A stretch of 64,000 bases of DNA, from contig CBFFRP010000318.1 of the NCBI GenBank assembly GCA_965644295.1, positions 25,404 to 89,403 of the forward strand. Direction: 5' to 3'. Positions 44,067 through 54,140 of this stretch are shown here, in pieces. The position numbers were made by a program, and so were the translations under genes. The DNA comes from Paraphysomonas bandaiensis (Eukaryota > Chrysophyceae). The notes below the pieces were generated by a model. The model made no database searches and was not told where the DNA came from. It worked only from the letters and a program-made list of their open reading frames with translations. Every line of letters starts with the position of its first letter. Position 1 is the stretch's first letter.

Positions 44067-44875
44067 ATGTATCATTACACCTTCACAACCGCCTATGAGA
44101 CACAACAACAGAGTAACTTAAAGCCTTCAAGGTGAATCTTATCATACATATATGCTATACACACAGCATGTAACCAACTCCTGTATGCAGCTATGGTACA
44201 GTCATATATCTACCACAAGACGCACGGGTTGATTTCGGACAGTCCACATATCCCTCTAGATATGACAAGAAGACCGTGTGTCCTCGAGTACTTCTAGTGT
44301 CTACTTGGACGGATGGGAAGTATGGACTGGTTGGAGGTGGAGTGAAAGCAGGTGAAACACCAGTAGCTGCTCTCAATAGAGAATTTCTTGAAGAGATTGG
44401 CACGGAAGTTTTATTTGATGAGAATGATTTTTGCTTTTCTCATAGTACAGACAAAAGAATTGCTCATGTGTTTTGTCGTATAACTCATGATGTAAATCTC
44501 TTCGAGAATTTATTGAAGTCTTTCTTTTCTTTGGATAGAAAAGCATATGTTGATGAGATTTTATCTGTTGTTGGCTACCCTCTTTGGATAGAAGGTCCAG
44601 ATCGAGTTGAGGACGTTTCTTGGAACAACAATGTCTGGGGTCTGCCGCGACATCTCACTTTTCAAGGAGGTATGATAACTCCAACTCTTGGAGGCACGAA
44701 TTTCCCTCGGGAATCTTTGATTCTGATACTTATGATGAAGAGTGTTATTAGTCCAGAATTAATGCGTCGAGTATTTGAACTCGCATCCTACTTCGATAAA
44801 ACCAGCTGTCCGCTAGATTCCTTCGACGAATTTGTGACAAGAACTGGTTTACGTGGAACCAATATTGTAAAGTGA
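44067..44875 (+). CDS. NUDT16-like Nudix hydrolase, 249 aa
   Basis: Exons 44067-44131 and 44191-44875, with a 59-nt intron. The main frame has no upstream ATG. A 65-nt first exon starting MYHYTFTTAYETQQQ joins in phase 2, giving SSYGTVIYLPQDARVDF. The Nudix box is complete at about residues 71-93: GGVKAGETPVAALNREFLEE followed by IG (GX5EX7REUXEEXG). The downstream block FCFSHSTDKRIAHVFCRI matches the NUDT16 family. NUDT16 removes caps from U8 snoRNA and some mRNAs, and hydrolyses (deoxy)inosine diphosphates, chiefly in the nucleus. A longer insert (FFSLDRKAYVDEILSVVGY) precedes the C-terminal helices. Nearest alternative is another Nudix subgroup with unknown substrate. Confidence 0.8.
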
Positions 44876-45107
44876 TAGATTATACATTGAGGACGTGTAT
44901 GCTCTAAACGAAATCATTCTCCATTGGTGAGAGTGCATAGCATATACATTGATACTTCAGCGTTCGTAAATCAAGTACTAATGTACTACTTTCACGTATG
45001 CGCGCATTAAATCCTTTCAGTAGTTTATTCATGTATTCACAAGTGGAAGACTTGTGTAGTTAGGAATTTGAAATTTGCTACTACTCCATGAACTAAGTAA
45101 TGTCACA
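44876..45107. other. Short intergenic
   Basis: 232 bp, presumed 3' UTR of the Nudix gene before the hAT-related elements. Nothing seen. Confidence 0.3.
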
Positions 45108-45115
45108 GTGTAGTT

Positions 45116-45840
45116 CAGGGTCCGGTAACAATATATTCCAATTTTATAGTTAGATTGCTTTCCATCAGTATATTGACTCTTGATCTATTGATGGAGGTTG
45201 GAAACGGTCCAACAATACATTCAAATATAGTAGTATTATTGAGCAGTAAGCAAACACATAGGTAGATTCCATATTTTGTACTAGTCATTAAGATCACATG
45301 ATAACCAAGCCCACTTCGCACTTCGCTGGCTACTGTTAGCTAAATAGCTAATCACAGCTTTCCTCATATTCGGTGATATCACCATATTCAGTTGCAACTG
45401 TCGATTTGCTTTCAGAAACAACGTCATATTAAGTGTAGTAGAATTAGTAAATAGGCGTTTAACAGTTCAACCTAATATAGCATTGCAATTTAACTAACTG
45501 GTGCTTAACTCTGATATCTGATATCCTACTCTTAAGCGCTACGAAAGCTGCTTGTGCGTCACCGCTAACATTTCGTTTCTTAGTATGTTGAGCTGATATT
45601 TTTCCGCAGAGCTAGCATCAGCTTCATCACCCTCTGTATCTATGTATTGTTGCAATCACTGCCGGAACACGGAATTACACTGTGCATCTACACTTAAACA
45701 GCTCTCGGTATATGACTTTAACATATTGATGCACAACATATTGATCGGTATATGTTGTGAGCTACATTTACAAAAACAAAATTGATGGAATTTTTGGCCG
45801 GACCATCAATCGATTAATTGTTACCAACTACCGAACCCTG
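45116..45840 (-). mobile_element. Degenerate hAT-type element, 725 bp
   Basis: Left end CAGGGTCCGGTAACAATATA; the right end, read on the other strand, begins CAGGGTTCGGTA. Near-matching flanks are TGTAGTT (left) and TGTAATT (right), a decayed target duplication. Internal pieces match the 52811-53893 element: CATTAAGATCACATGA, ACAACGTCATATTAAGT versus ACAACAGTATATTAAGT, and CATCAGCTTCAT. No intact coding frame remains. Confidence 0.7.
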
Positions 45841-45849
45841 TGTAATTCT

Positions 45850-46021
45850 CAGGCTTGCGTAACAATTAACTGGTTTTCTATTTAATAATTACCAATTAAA
45901 TTAATTGGTTTTAAATGTGATAATTTCAATTATTCTTATTGGCTATTGTTGCCAATTAATTGGCTGGCTAAATTGGACATCTGTCACTAATTAATTGCCA
46001 ATTAATTGTTTCGCAAGCCTG
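45850..46021 (+). mobile_element. hAT-type MITE, 172 bp
   Basis: Terminal inverted repeats begin CAGGCTTGCGTAACAATTAA (left) and CAGGCTTGCGAAACAATTAA (right, reverse strand). Flanking octamers are GTAATTCT (45842-45849) and GTAATTAT (46022-46029), 7 of 8 identical, as expected of an hAT target duplication. AATTAATTGG is repeated inside. No coding capacity. It sits directly beside the right end of the preceding element. Confidence 0.8.
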
Positions 46022-46423
46022 GTAATTATCCTAGTAGAGGAGATCTGTGCAAAATCATTTCAAATTCTAATGTTTTACTCCATTATGAAGAACTACCACT
46101 ATTAATATACAAGAAGAGTGCATAGTATATGGTATATGCCAAGTTGAATCGCTCTTAATATAATTTAGCTCCCGTATACCCAGTGCTAAGTGCTAAGGAG
46201 TATAGTCACACGGGCTCATGAGGTGAAGTAAGACATGCGGAAGTCTAACATGCACTAGTAACAAATAGACTTCTGTATCATGCTCAATGGGGTACTACTA
46301 ATCTGCCAAAACTATATTATATACACTACAGAAAATTGAAACCCGCAAGACTCAAAATATAAATTACGACGTTTCTTTATTATTTCGCTACCTATGAATG
46401 AACCGCGATTCTGAATCTCAGTA
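46022..46423. other. Intergenic, nothing seen
   Basis: About 400 bp of AT-rich DNA beyond the MITE, presumably the 3' UTR side of the TPR-Aha1 gene. Confidence 0.3.
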
Positions 46424-47855
46424 TCATTTACGCATAAATTCCTCGTGGAACGCCAGCAGGGCAGATGTCACGGAGCTGTGGAACCCGTTCGATTGCGACG
46501 AGTTTTTGACATATTTGTTCACCACTGCTGTGCTATCAGCGTCCCCTTTCTTGGTAATCTGCACTCCTGGTCACAAACAACGCTAAAAGCCACGTGCAAA
46601 AGTCACTTACCGTTGGCTGGATTTCGTATTCTCTATCACCGGAGATGTCTTCGATTTGGTAGGTGCCTGCTGCATCATCCGCACCCTCCATCTCAAGCAC
46701 CCAGTCACCACTAGCGCTAAAGTCGTATATATGTTTCACACGCCCGCGAGCCATTGTGACCTGAAGGCCCAATTAAACACGTTAATACGCATCTGCGCAA
46801 ATCTATATTCACAAATCTATATTCACACTAGATTTACCTGAGCATCTCCTGTTAGTGTAGCAGACTTGATATAGAGTGTACCCCCGCCGTATTCGGTCAC
46901 AGGAATACGCACACCCTGCAGCAGCTCTTTGAGCCTTTCCAGTGCCCACGGTGTGTGCACTCTCTCCTCCCAGGTGCCAGCCTTGTTCCACACGCTTTCT
47001 CCAGACCCTGATGACGGAGCTGCAGTCACTTCGGCTACGGTGGGGTCGATTTTTTTCGGCGCTATATCCCCAATAAGTGCTTTAGTTTCTTCATCAAGAT
47101 CATTGTTAAAAAAAGTGGTAACACGCCCGTCAGCAGTCTTTTTGTATCCACGGAACGAGGTCGCCCCGCCATCGTATTTGTCATCATTGTCAACGTCCTC
47201 AGTCTTATCGACAACGGGCTTGGGGGCTTTGGGCTTTTCAGTAACTGGTCTGGTAGTCGTTTTAACAGCTTTAGATGTCGAAGGAGTAGATGCAGGTGCA
47301 TCTTTGGGCATAGTTTGCAACTTATCCAATTGTGCAATGAAGCTCTTGTCCCCGGGTGCCAGAGCCAGGCCCTGCTCAAATGTAGTCTTCGCGTTCTTGT
47401 ATTGCTTCAAGTGTACCTGCGCATTCCCTTTCCTAAAATACGCCTTGGCATAACTATTGTCGTATTCAATAGCTTTCTCTGCATCGCTTAAGGCGTCCTG
47501 TCCGTTACTCATCTGTAGGTGACACATACTGCGATTGGCATAAAGAATAGCATCACAGGGCTTCAACTCAATGGCTTTGTTATACAGCTGAATAGCTTCC
47601 GGATAGTTTCTGGAAGATATGCTGCCCTTTGCACGATTTTTTATTTCTTCCACTAGTCTGATCTTTCCCTCCTGTATAAGTGTGCATGTGAGTGTATATA
47701 AGTATATATATGTGTGTATATAAGTACATGTACCTATATATAAGTGCATATACATATACATACATATACATATGCATGTGTGTGTGTACCTCATCAGCTG
47801 GCTCTGCATTTAATACATCCGAGTGAAAAGAACCTAGTCCAGCACCACCAAACAT
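46424..47855 (-). CDS. TPR / Aha1-N fusion co-chaperone, 391 aa
   Basis: Four exons: 47790-47855, 46838-47671, 46611-46760, 46424-46549; all junctions phase 0. Residues about 25-140 contain three TPR motifs (RNYPEAIQLYNKAIELKP, ALSDAEKAIEYDNSYAKAYF, NAKTTFEQGLALAPGDKSF) of the kind that dock on Hsp70/Hsp90 EEVD tails. A Pro/Lys-rich linker leads to a conserved-looking block, YKKTADGRVTTFFNNDLDEE. Residues about 260-391 match the N-terminal domain of Aha1, activator of Hsp90 ATPase: SVWNKAGTWEERVHTPWALE, then ARGRVKHIYDFSASGDWVLE. The protein probably binds and stimulates Hsp90 in the cytosol; this is inferred from domains. The first intron (47672-47789) is an unusually long 118 nt made mostly of CA/TA repeats. 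Confidence 0.82.
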
Positions 47856-48448
47856 TGTGATAGTCAAGAATGAACTTGTATCAGTGAGGCAGTTGAGTTG
47901 TTTAGTGAATGAGATGTTTCACTATGCTATGAGTATGTATGTATGTATGTACAGAGAGTGTGTATGGAATGAGTGCATAGAAACAACTGACTGATCTGTG
48001 TGGCTCTTTTTGTATAGGGATTATGTGTACCTCTCATGTACGGTCCTTCTGGAACATTGCCTGGAGGTGATGTACCTCTCTCTGTCCTCCGTTTGTACGG
48101 ATGTATAGTACTCGACCACACACTGAGGTGTATGTCTATACGGGGTGTATGTGTACGGTATGTGTACATCTGAAGGAAGTCTAGAACGTGTACCCAACTC
48201 TGTACATATGTACATACGCTGTACGTACATATCTCCCACGATCATGCATAGGATACATATGTCATGTACCGCAGTATGTATGGTGCGGATGTTTCATACG
48301 TTATTCGCCGCCCTATGCATTCACAGGTACATATACTAACCATATTACACATCCATAACTGTACACCATCACATTCACGTGATTAATTTGATAGTACGAA
48401 CACCTACCCAATGTTTCATTTGATAGATACAATCAAATCGTCTGTACA
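47856..48448. promoter_or_regulatory. Divergent intergenic region
   Basis: 593 bp between the TPR-Aha1 and GluQ-RS starts. A short TATG repeat lies at 47936-47951. Multiple GTACAT/TGTACG palindromic words occur between 48020 and 48250. No gene. Confidence 0.35.
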
Positions 48449-49504
48449 ATGCTCCCAAAGAAGCAATGCATGACCATAGTTAGCTCCGCCATGAGCATGA
48501 GGCCATATAGAGGCCGTCTGGCGCCAACTCCGTCTGGAGATATGCATATTGGACATGCACAGACCTACTACATTGCATGGTATAGAGCAAGGTATTTTGG
48601 AGGCTCGCTAGTGTTGCGGGTAGAGGATTTAGACACGCAACGGTATATTTCATAATTAGTTCCACTGTACGTTACTTATACATGTGATTTGAATTTTTGA
48701 AGGTGCAAGCCTCATTTCATCAAAGGTATCATCGAAGATTTACAGTGGTTCGGACTGTCTTGGGATGAAGGGCCGGGTTCTCAACCCTGCTCTACTGTTA
48801 CTCCTCTCGACTGTGGGCCGTACGAACAGCAACAGAGAATGGACTTATATATTAGTGCCTGGAAGAGGTTATATGAAGGGGGTTACATATATCCTAGCCC
48901 TTACAGCAGAAAAGACGTTGCCCGCGCTTTATCTGCCCCCCACGAAGAGCATAATGGAGAACCCATCTTTCCCGTTAGCCTGCGCCCGGATATGTCAACA
49001 CTGCCCACTGGTCTGGAAGGACCGGGTAAGCAGACGTGGCGATTTCGTGTACCGGATGACCGAGTGCTTTCCTTCACCGATGGCTACATGGGAGAGTGCA
49101 GCTACACCGCCGGGGTTGATTTTGGTGATTTTGTGGTGTGGAGGGCCGACGGTTTCCCAAGTTATGAAATGGCTGTCGTCGTAGACGATATTCATATGCA
49201 GATTACAGAGGTTGTGCGAGGCGGTGATCTGCTCATGAGTACCGCGAGACAGATACTGCTATACGAAGCCTTAGGACAAGCGGGTGTGTTGCCTGCATTC
49301 TTCCATTGCCCACTGGTTCGGGACGGAGAGGGGAAAAGGCTAGCAAAGAGGAGTTTACCTTCAAGCTTATATACTTTGCGCGGACGAAGTACATCCAACG
49401 AGACAACACCGTGGACGGCAGAAAGAATCCGTGAGGAGCTGCTGCCTGATCTACAACCTGTCATTGACAGCATAGATGCCAAGTTGAAGCCTTTGATAGA
49501 ATGA
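48449..49504 (+). CDS. Glutamyl-Q tRNA(Asp) synthetase (GluQ-RS, YadB family), 331 aa
   Basis: Exons 48449-48642 and 48703-49504, with a 60-nt phase-2 intron. In bacteria this enzyme activates glutamate and attaches it to queuosine-34 of tRNA(Asp). Visible motifs are YRGRLAPTPSGDMHIGHA with class I HIGH at residues 33-36, VLRVEDLDTQR, VVDDIHMQITEVVRGGDLL, and GKRLAKRS in place of KMSKS. There is no anticodon-binding domain, which separates it from GluRS. The zinc cysteines usual in this family are missing: the site reads GYIYPSPYSRKDVARA and later FPVSLRP, where bacterial homologues have YxCxCSR and a Cys before the Arg. The protein is intron-bearing, so it is nuclear-encoded. Targeting is unclear. 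A bacterial origin by transfer is inferred. Confidence 0.88.
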
Positions 49505-49981
49505 TTGAGGGGTTACCGACATAATAGTGTTTGTTGTAGGTTGTAGGCATGTAGTTAAGATACTATATTACCTAGGGAATAGTAGGAAATATTTACTAGG
49601 TAGCATAACTCTTTGAATTATTACACATCGAAGCTTCAGTGTGGCTTTATTCACTCGCACCAATTTTCATCATCCTGACAGTTCCTATACTTTTGCATTA
49701 GATGTAGCTTTGTGCTAATGAAACAAGGTAAAATGAATACAATTAGCGCCGCTATTTCTTGATTAATTTAACCTCATAGACCTCAAAGCGCATAATTTTA
49801 ATTGGAACAAATGAGTAATCACTCAGTTGAAATTAATTTTCAGTAAAAGTTGATTCTTGCCATATTGGCATCTCTTTAGTTATATGATCTTGTACAAGAC
49901 CGTGAAGGGCAACTCTATATATTCCCAAACTAATAATCAGTTGTGATAAAGAAAAAATGAAAATCCAGTCACCCAACGACT
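49505..49981. other. Intergenic between convergent genes
   Basis: 477 bp, AT-rich, presumed 3' UTRs of GluQ-RS and MTFP1. Nothing recognised. Confidence 0.35.
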
Positions 49982-50542
49982 CTAGTGACTATTTCCCAAT
50001 TTAAAATATGGCCTATATGTAGTATCCATGAATTCATCAACCATTTTATCAATCGGTGATATGATGAACGGTATGGTGAAGAGACCGAGTGCAGTAGGTG
50101 AGTACTTCAACAGAGTGTGGCTAAATTTTTTCTGGAGGGCGGCCGATTGGCACACGGCACTAGCTGTCTTAGCAACAGCTTTTATAGTTAATCCTGGAAT
50201 TATGACACTAGCTAACATTTGCCACACCATCACATCACCTGCTTCAATGAGCAGCTTGCTGCATTTGACCTTAAAGAATAAGTTAATTGCCAACTCTGAG
50301 TCACACATATATACTACCTTATTAACATCTTTTTGAGATTTGTAAGCTATTAATGTTTTATCAATGGTATCTCCGAGCACATAAAGAACGCTCACGCCGT
50401 AAGACGGAAGCAAAAACTTGGGGAAAAGTGGTGCAAATGCTTCGCCAACCTCATTACAGTAACCTGCAAGGCGTAGAGGGCTGTCGCGCCATATGTCTGT
50501 TTTCATGGGTTCAATTAGGGATTTATGTTGTTGTTCAGTCAT
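49982..50542 (-). CDS. Mitochondrial fission process protein 1 (MTFP1/MTP18)-like, 170-186 aa
   Basis: Inner mitochondrial membrane protein involved in fission in animals. Family blocks seen: DSPLRLAGYCNEVGEAFAPL, LPSYGVSVLYVLGDTIDK, VWQMLASVIIPGLTI, PTALGLFTIPFIISPIDKMV. The frame is open for 186 codons from the ATG at 50542. Positions 50270-50317 (48 nt, AAG|GTAGTA...TTTAAG|) have intron borders, a length divisible by three and no stop. Removing them deletes VVYMCDSELAINLFFK, a stretch without counterpart in the family, so the spliced protein is probably 170 residues. I list the gene span. Strand is opposite to both neighbours. Confidence 0.88.
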   Translation of the reverse strand: MTEQQHKSLIEPMKTDIWRDSPLRLAGYCNEVGEAFAPLFPKFLLPSYGVSVLYVLGDTIDKTLIAYKSQKDVNKVVYMCDSELAINLFFKVKCSKLLIEAGDVMVWQMLASVIIPGLTIKAVAKTASAVCQSAALQKKFSHTLLKYSPTALGLFTIPFIISPIDKMVDEFMDTTYRPYFKLGNSH

Positions 50543-51060
50543 GATGAATTGTGTTTAAGTACAATATGAATGCTTTTAGTCTCGATGGTATGACTAGAAT
50601 GGGTGTGGCTATTACATATGGCTGTGGTAACGGTATCTCCACAACTTACGTGGTTTTTGTGGACGACAGATAATGGAAGATTCTGAATGATCATGTGCAG
50701 AGAAAAAGTCCACTTTCTCAGGAAATAGATGACTTTTTAGACGGTTTTCTTAGAAAATGATGATTTTGGGTATAATATTCGTATTTTTCGCACTACGGTA
50801 TACAATACGTACCTATCAAATGGCTTCCAACCAATCAGAGTAGATTGATCAGTGATTCACCTCACCAATTGGATATACTGAGCATTATTCAGGCATACTT
50901 TGCCTGTAACGAGACAGAGATATCAGGCATCTCAAACTCGACACAATGGACTGGCATACATAGTATGAGAAGTATGAGAGACCGGAAGATGAATCAAACT
51001 GAAAGGAAACACTCCCACACAATGAGTTGAATTACTCCACAGTTTTTTTATTGAATTAAT
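50543..51060. promoter_or_regulatory. Divergent intergenic region
   Basis: 518 bp between MTFP1-like and the esterase gene. At 50645-50785 there are boxes GTTTTTGTGGAC, AAAAAGTCCACTTT, GACTTTTTAGACGG and GATTTTGGG, resembling clusters at other divergent pairs, including the GTPase pair's TGGAC/GTCCA set. Confidence 0.4.
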
Positions 51061-52654
51061 ATGAAATTTGACTCATTTTTGTGTGATTTTTTCATATGTA
51101 GTCTGGTCTGTAGTTTCATAGGGAGGGTTTTGGGATCACTCACACTTCATCGGCATCACGTAAGTGATTTCAGAGCGATATGTTTGGATGGTACACGCGC
51201 TAGTTACTACAAAAATAATCATATGGGATCTAACAGTAGATGGCATATATGGATAGAGGGGGGAGGATGGTGCTATGATAAATACTCCTGTAGTTATAGA
51301 GCCACTACTAATTTAGGTAGTACAAAGTATGATTTACAGAATACGCATTGTGTATTCGAGAAGTTTCTACAGGATTTATACTCCAATATAAGCGATATTA
51401 CAGTAGTTCATATAAGGTACCACATACGAGATATAGCCACAGGGTCTTTATACATGTATATTTAGGTATTGTGATGGCGGATCTTTATCTGGAAACTCCG
51501 TTTTTTCTTATATGGTATGTTAATACGGGTGTCATTATACAGCAGAATATACTGATATGATACTAGAAAAAGACCTACAAAAGTCGAGGAGCGTTTATTC
51601 GTAATAGCATTATAAAAGACTTATTACAGTGAGTAGTTGTCTGTATTTTTACATATTTATTAATATTTTTTTTACATTTTTTCATATTTTTTTTAAAATA
51701 TTTTTTTAAATTTTTGTATATGTGTATATGCGTATAGTTTGCATGGTATGAGAGAGGCACAGGAGGTTATTGTCTCTGGTACATCTGCAGGAGGTTGTAT
51801 GTCATTGATGTCATGGATCCGTTAAACGATATTCTGTGGTATAGGGCTGGCGGTTTTGTTGGGTTTGGATCATATTGCACAAATAATACACACCGCTTCT
51901 CCGGAGACAGTTGTTGGGGGCATAGTTGATGCTGGATACTTTCCTGCCTATAAATCTTCCAGGAAGTATGGAATAGATGTCAGTGTGTGGCCCAGGGATA
52001 GCAAACATAACTTGCTCTGATTGTAGGAATTACGATTTCAACATGAGACAGTCGTTCAATTTTCTCAACATGTCTGCTGGTGCAGACATTAAGTGCACTG
52101 CAGTAGCTGATGTGTTGTCGGACTGCGCCTTTGCATCAAATTTAATTCCACGTATTCACACCCCTCATTTCCTAATGCAGGTTGTACTCGATATTATATT
52201 TTGCAACTCATACTGATTACTAAATCACAGTCACGATTTGATAAGTGGCAAATCGTGAATGAGTTAGGTCTTGGTGCAGACAGCACTGATATCGTTAACA
52301 TGTATGGAAATTTTGTCATGACATCTATTTTCAAAACAGTTGAAAAAAATTCAAAAGCGACATTGTTTTTGGATTCGTGCACCCACCACGTCGTTATTCC
52401 GAATACTAATCTGGCTAGTACTATTATCGATGGAAAAGGTGTGGCAGTGACAGATAGTCTCCGTGTGTGGATGTGGAAACTTGGTAGGTATCACAGTTAC
52501 TCCACTGATTTTCCTCAAATTCGGAGTCAAATATTCGTATACCCTTGCAGTGACTGCTGTTTCAATAAATCTATTGCATTCACTACTAATTCGTAACTTC
52601 GGTGTGCATGATGCTGATAGTACGATAGTACCTATCCCACTGATGAAGTGCTGA
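51061..52654 (+). CDS. Secreted pectinacetylesterase / Notum-family hydrolase, multi-exon
   Basis: Begins with a hydrophobic signal peptide (MKFDSFLCDFFICSLVCSFI). The first exon carries WHIWIEGGGWCYDKYSC, the hallmark start of the PAE/Notum alpha/beta-hydrolase. After about 50-nt introns the frame continues with VVHIRYCDGGSLSGNSVF, TYKSRGAFIRNSIIKDL, and VSGTSAGG (nucleophile Ser). LAVLLGLDHIAQ, DAGYF, SDCAFASNLIPRIHTPHFLM, FDKWQI (acid Asp) and FLDSCTHH (catalytic His) follow, so the full triad is present. It ends PIPLMKC at 52654. Clear introns include 51433-51471 (GTACCA...TTTAG) and 51797-51847. The family removes acetyl or palmitoleoyl esters from pectin or Wnt; the natural substrate here is unknown. 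Some internal exon borders remain provisional. Confidence 0.8.
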
Positions 52655-52810
52655 AAAGTGTTCGTGATAATGGTCGTGATGATACATAACATAAATATAA
52701 ATATAAAATTTAAAGATTAAAGGCATGATGAGCTTGTATGCCGCCAGTAGGAAGACATTTCTCAGCTTTTAAAACATTCAATGTACTACGTGTTTTATTG
52801 TACTCTCAAT

Positions 52811-53893
52811 CAGGGATAGGGAACAATATATTGCAATACTATTGTTAGATAGCGTTCCATCAATAGTATTGATGGATTTAAAAAAACGGTCCTACAATAC
52901 AATTACAATATATTGCAATATATTGTATGACTTATCAGTAGGTAAACACATCCGTAGATTTTATTTTTAGTATTAGTCATTAAGATCACATGACAACCAA
53001 ACCAACTGCTGCTTATAGCTACTAAAAATCCATCTCGTCCTCATCCTCTGAGCCATCATCGGTGACGTCAACATCACCATATTCATTCACAAAATTAATT
53101 GAAATATGCTAGTATCCGGCCATAACTGTCGAATAGCTTTCAGAGACAACAGTATATTAAGTAGGATGAATACTTTTGGCAACACTGATATAATATGTTT
53201 AGCTGTGCTGAACAGACGTTCCCATGTATTGGAAGTACATAGCAGGGACAGGCAACCGTTAATGACTCGTGGATCTGTACGTTTCTTTTTTTTGAGCTGA
53301 CTGAAGATTTTTAGTCGCATATAGTCAACATCAGCTTCATTATCCTTTGTAATGTTGTAATCTATTTCTCGGTTATTTATATCCATTTTGCACCCTACAG
53401 TTGAGAATCTTCTCTTATATGACTATCATAATATCTCAGAAGGGCATATTACTGTTTCCCCTAACTGCCATAAGGCTAATAAGTCAGTCCCCGTGAGGTA
53501 CATAAGGCTATCTATCATATAGCGAGTGGAGTCTCATCCCAAGAGGAGACCTCCAGATCACACGCGCCGGTGAGTCCCAGGACACACGATCATGGCGAGC
53601 CTCATAACACACACTAAGAACGGAAGTGGTTGCACCTTGGTGCTTGCGGCGACGCACAAGCAGCTTCTGTAGCGTTAAATAGTAGGATAAAAGAGTTTGT
53701 ATTGATTAGTTACGGGTAGTAGTCTAACTAGTATGACTAGCATTCTTCTAGCCACTAATTGGTGCAGGCTTTCAACGCCTATTGCTAAATAATCAGACAT
53801 TCAATATGGAATATTTGACCAGTCCACCAATCAATATATTTTACAATATATTTTACAATGTATTGTAATACAATATATTGTTCCCTATCCCTG
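52811..53893 (-). mobile_element. hAT-family transposon, non-autonomous, 1083 bp
   Basis: Perfect terminal inverted repeats: CAGGGATAGGGAACAATATA at the left and its reverse complement ending TATTGTTCCCTATCCCTG at the right. Both sides carry the identical octamer CTCTCAAT (52803-52810 and 53894-53901), the 8-bp target duplication of hAT elements. The interior contains a transposase C-terminal remnant on the minus strand and an AATAGGCGTTGAAAG-type non-coding part shared with other copies in the window. It is too short to encode a full transposase. Confidence 0.92.
53087..53386 (-). pseudogene. hAT transposase C-terminal (dimerisation) fragment
   Basis: A 99-codon frame starting MDINNREIDYN. 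It contains INGCLSLL and WERLFSTAKHIISVLPKVF, the ERxFSTA core of the hATC dimerisation domain, followed by NILLSLKAIRQLWPD. The catalytic core and BED finger are absent. An acidic stretch continues downstream out of frame (VDVTDDGSEDEDEMDF, about 53023-53075), as at many hAT C-termini. It is a broken remnant and not expected to be active. Confidence 0.75.
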
Positions 53894-54140
53894 CTCTCAA
53901 TATACTTCAACCATTATAGCTGCAATAAAACTGAATATGTATCTATAAAATCTATTGAGGGTGCTAGTAAAATATGTGCTGCAAATTCAGAACAATTGAA
54001 AGTATATAATACAAGCAGGCCATCAAAATAGAGACGAAACTATATTAAAAACTTATTTGAAGAAAAAGTCATAGATAGTATGCAATAGCATCATTCAAAG
54101 AAGTTGTTCATAAAGTTATATTTACGACATAGTAGTGGAT
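53894..54140. other. Short intergenic
   Basis: AT-rich flank of the hAT element and presumed 3' UTR of the flippase gene. Confidence 0.3.
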
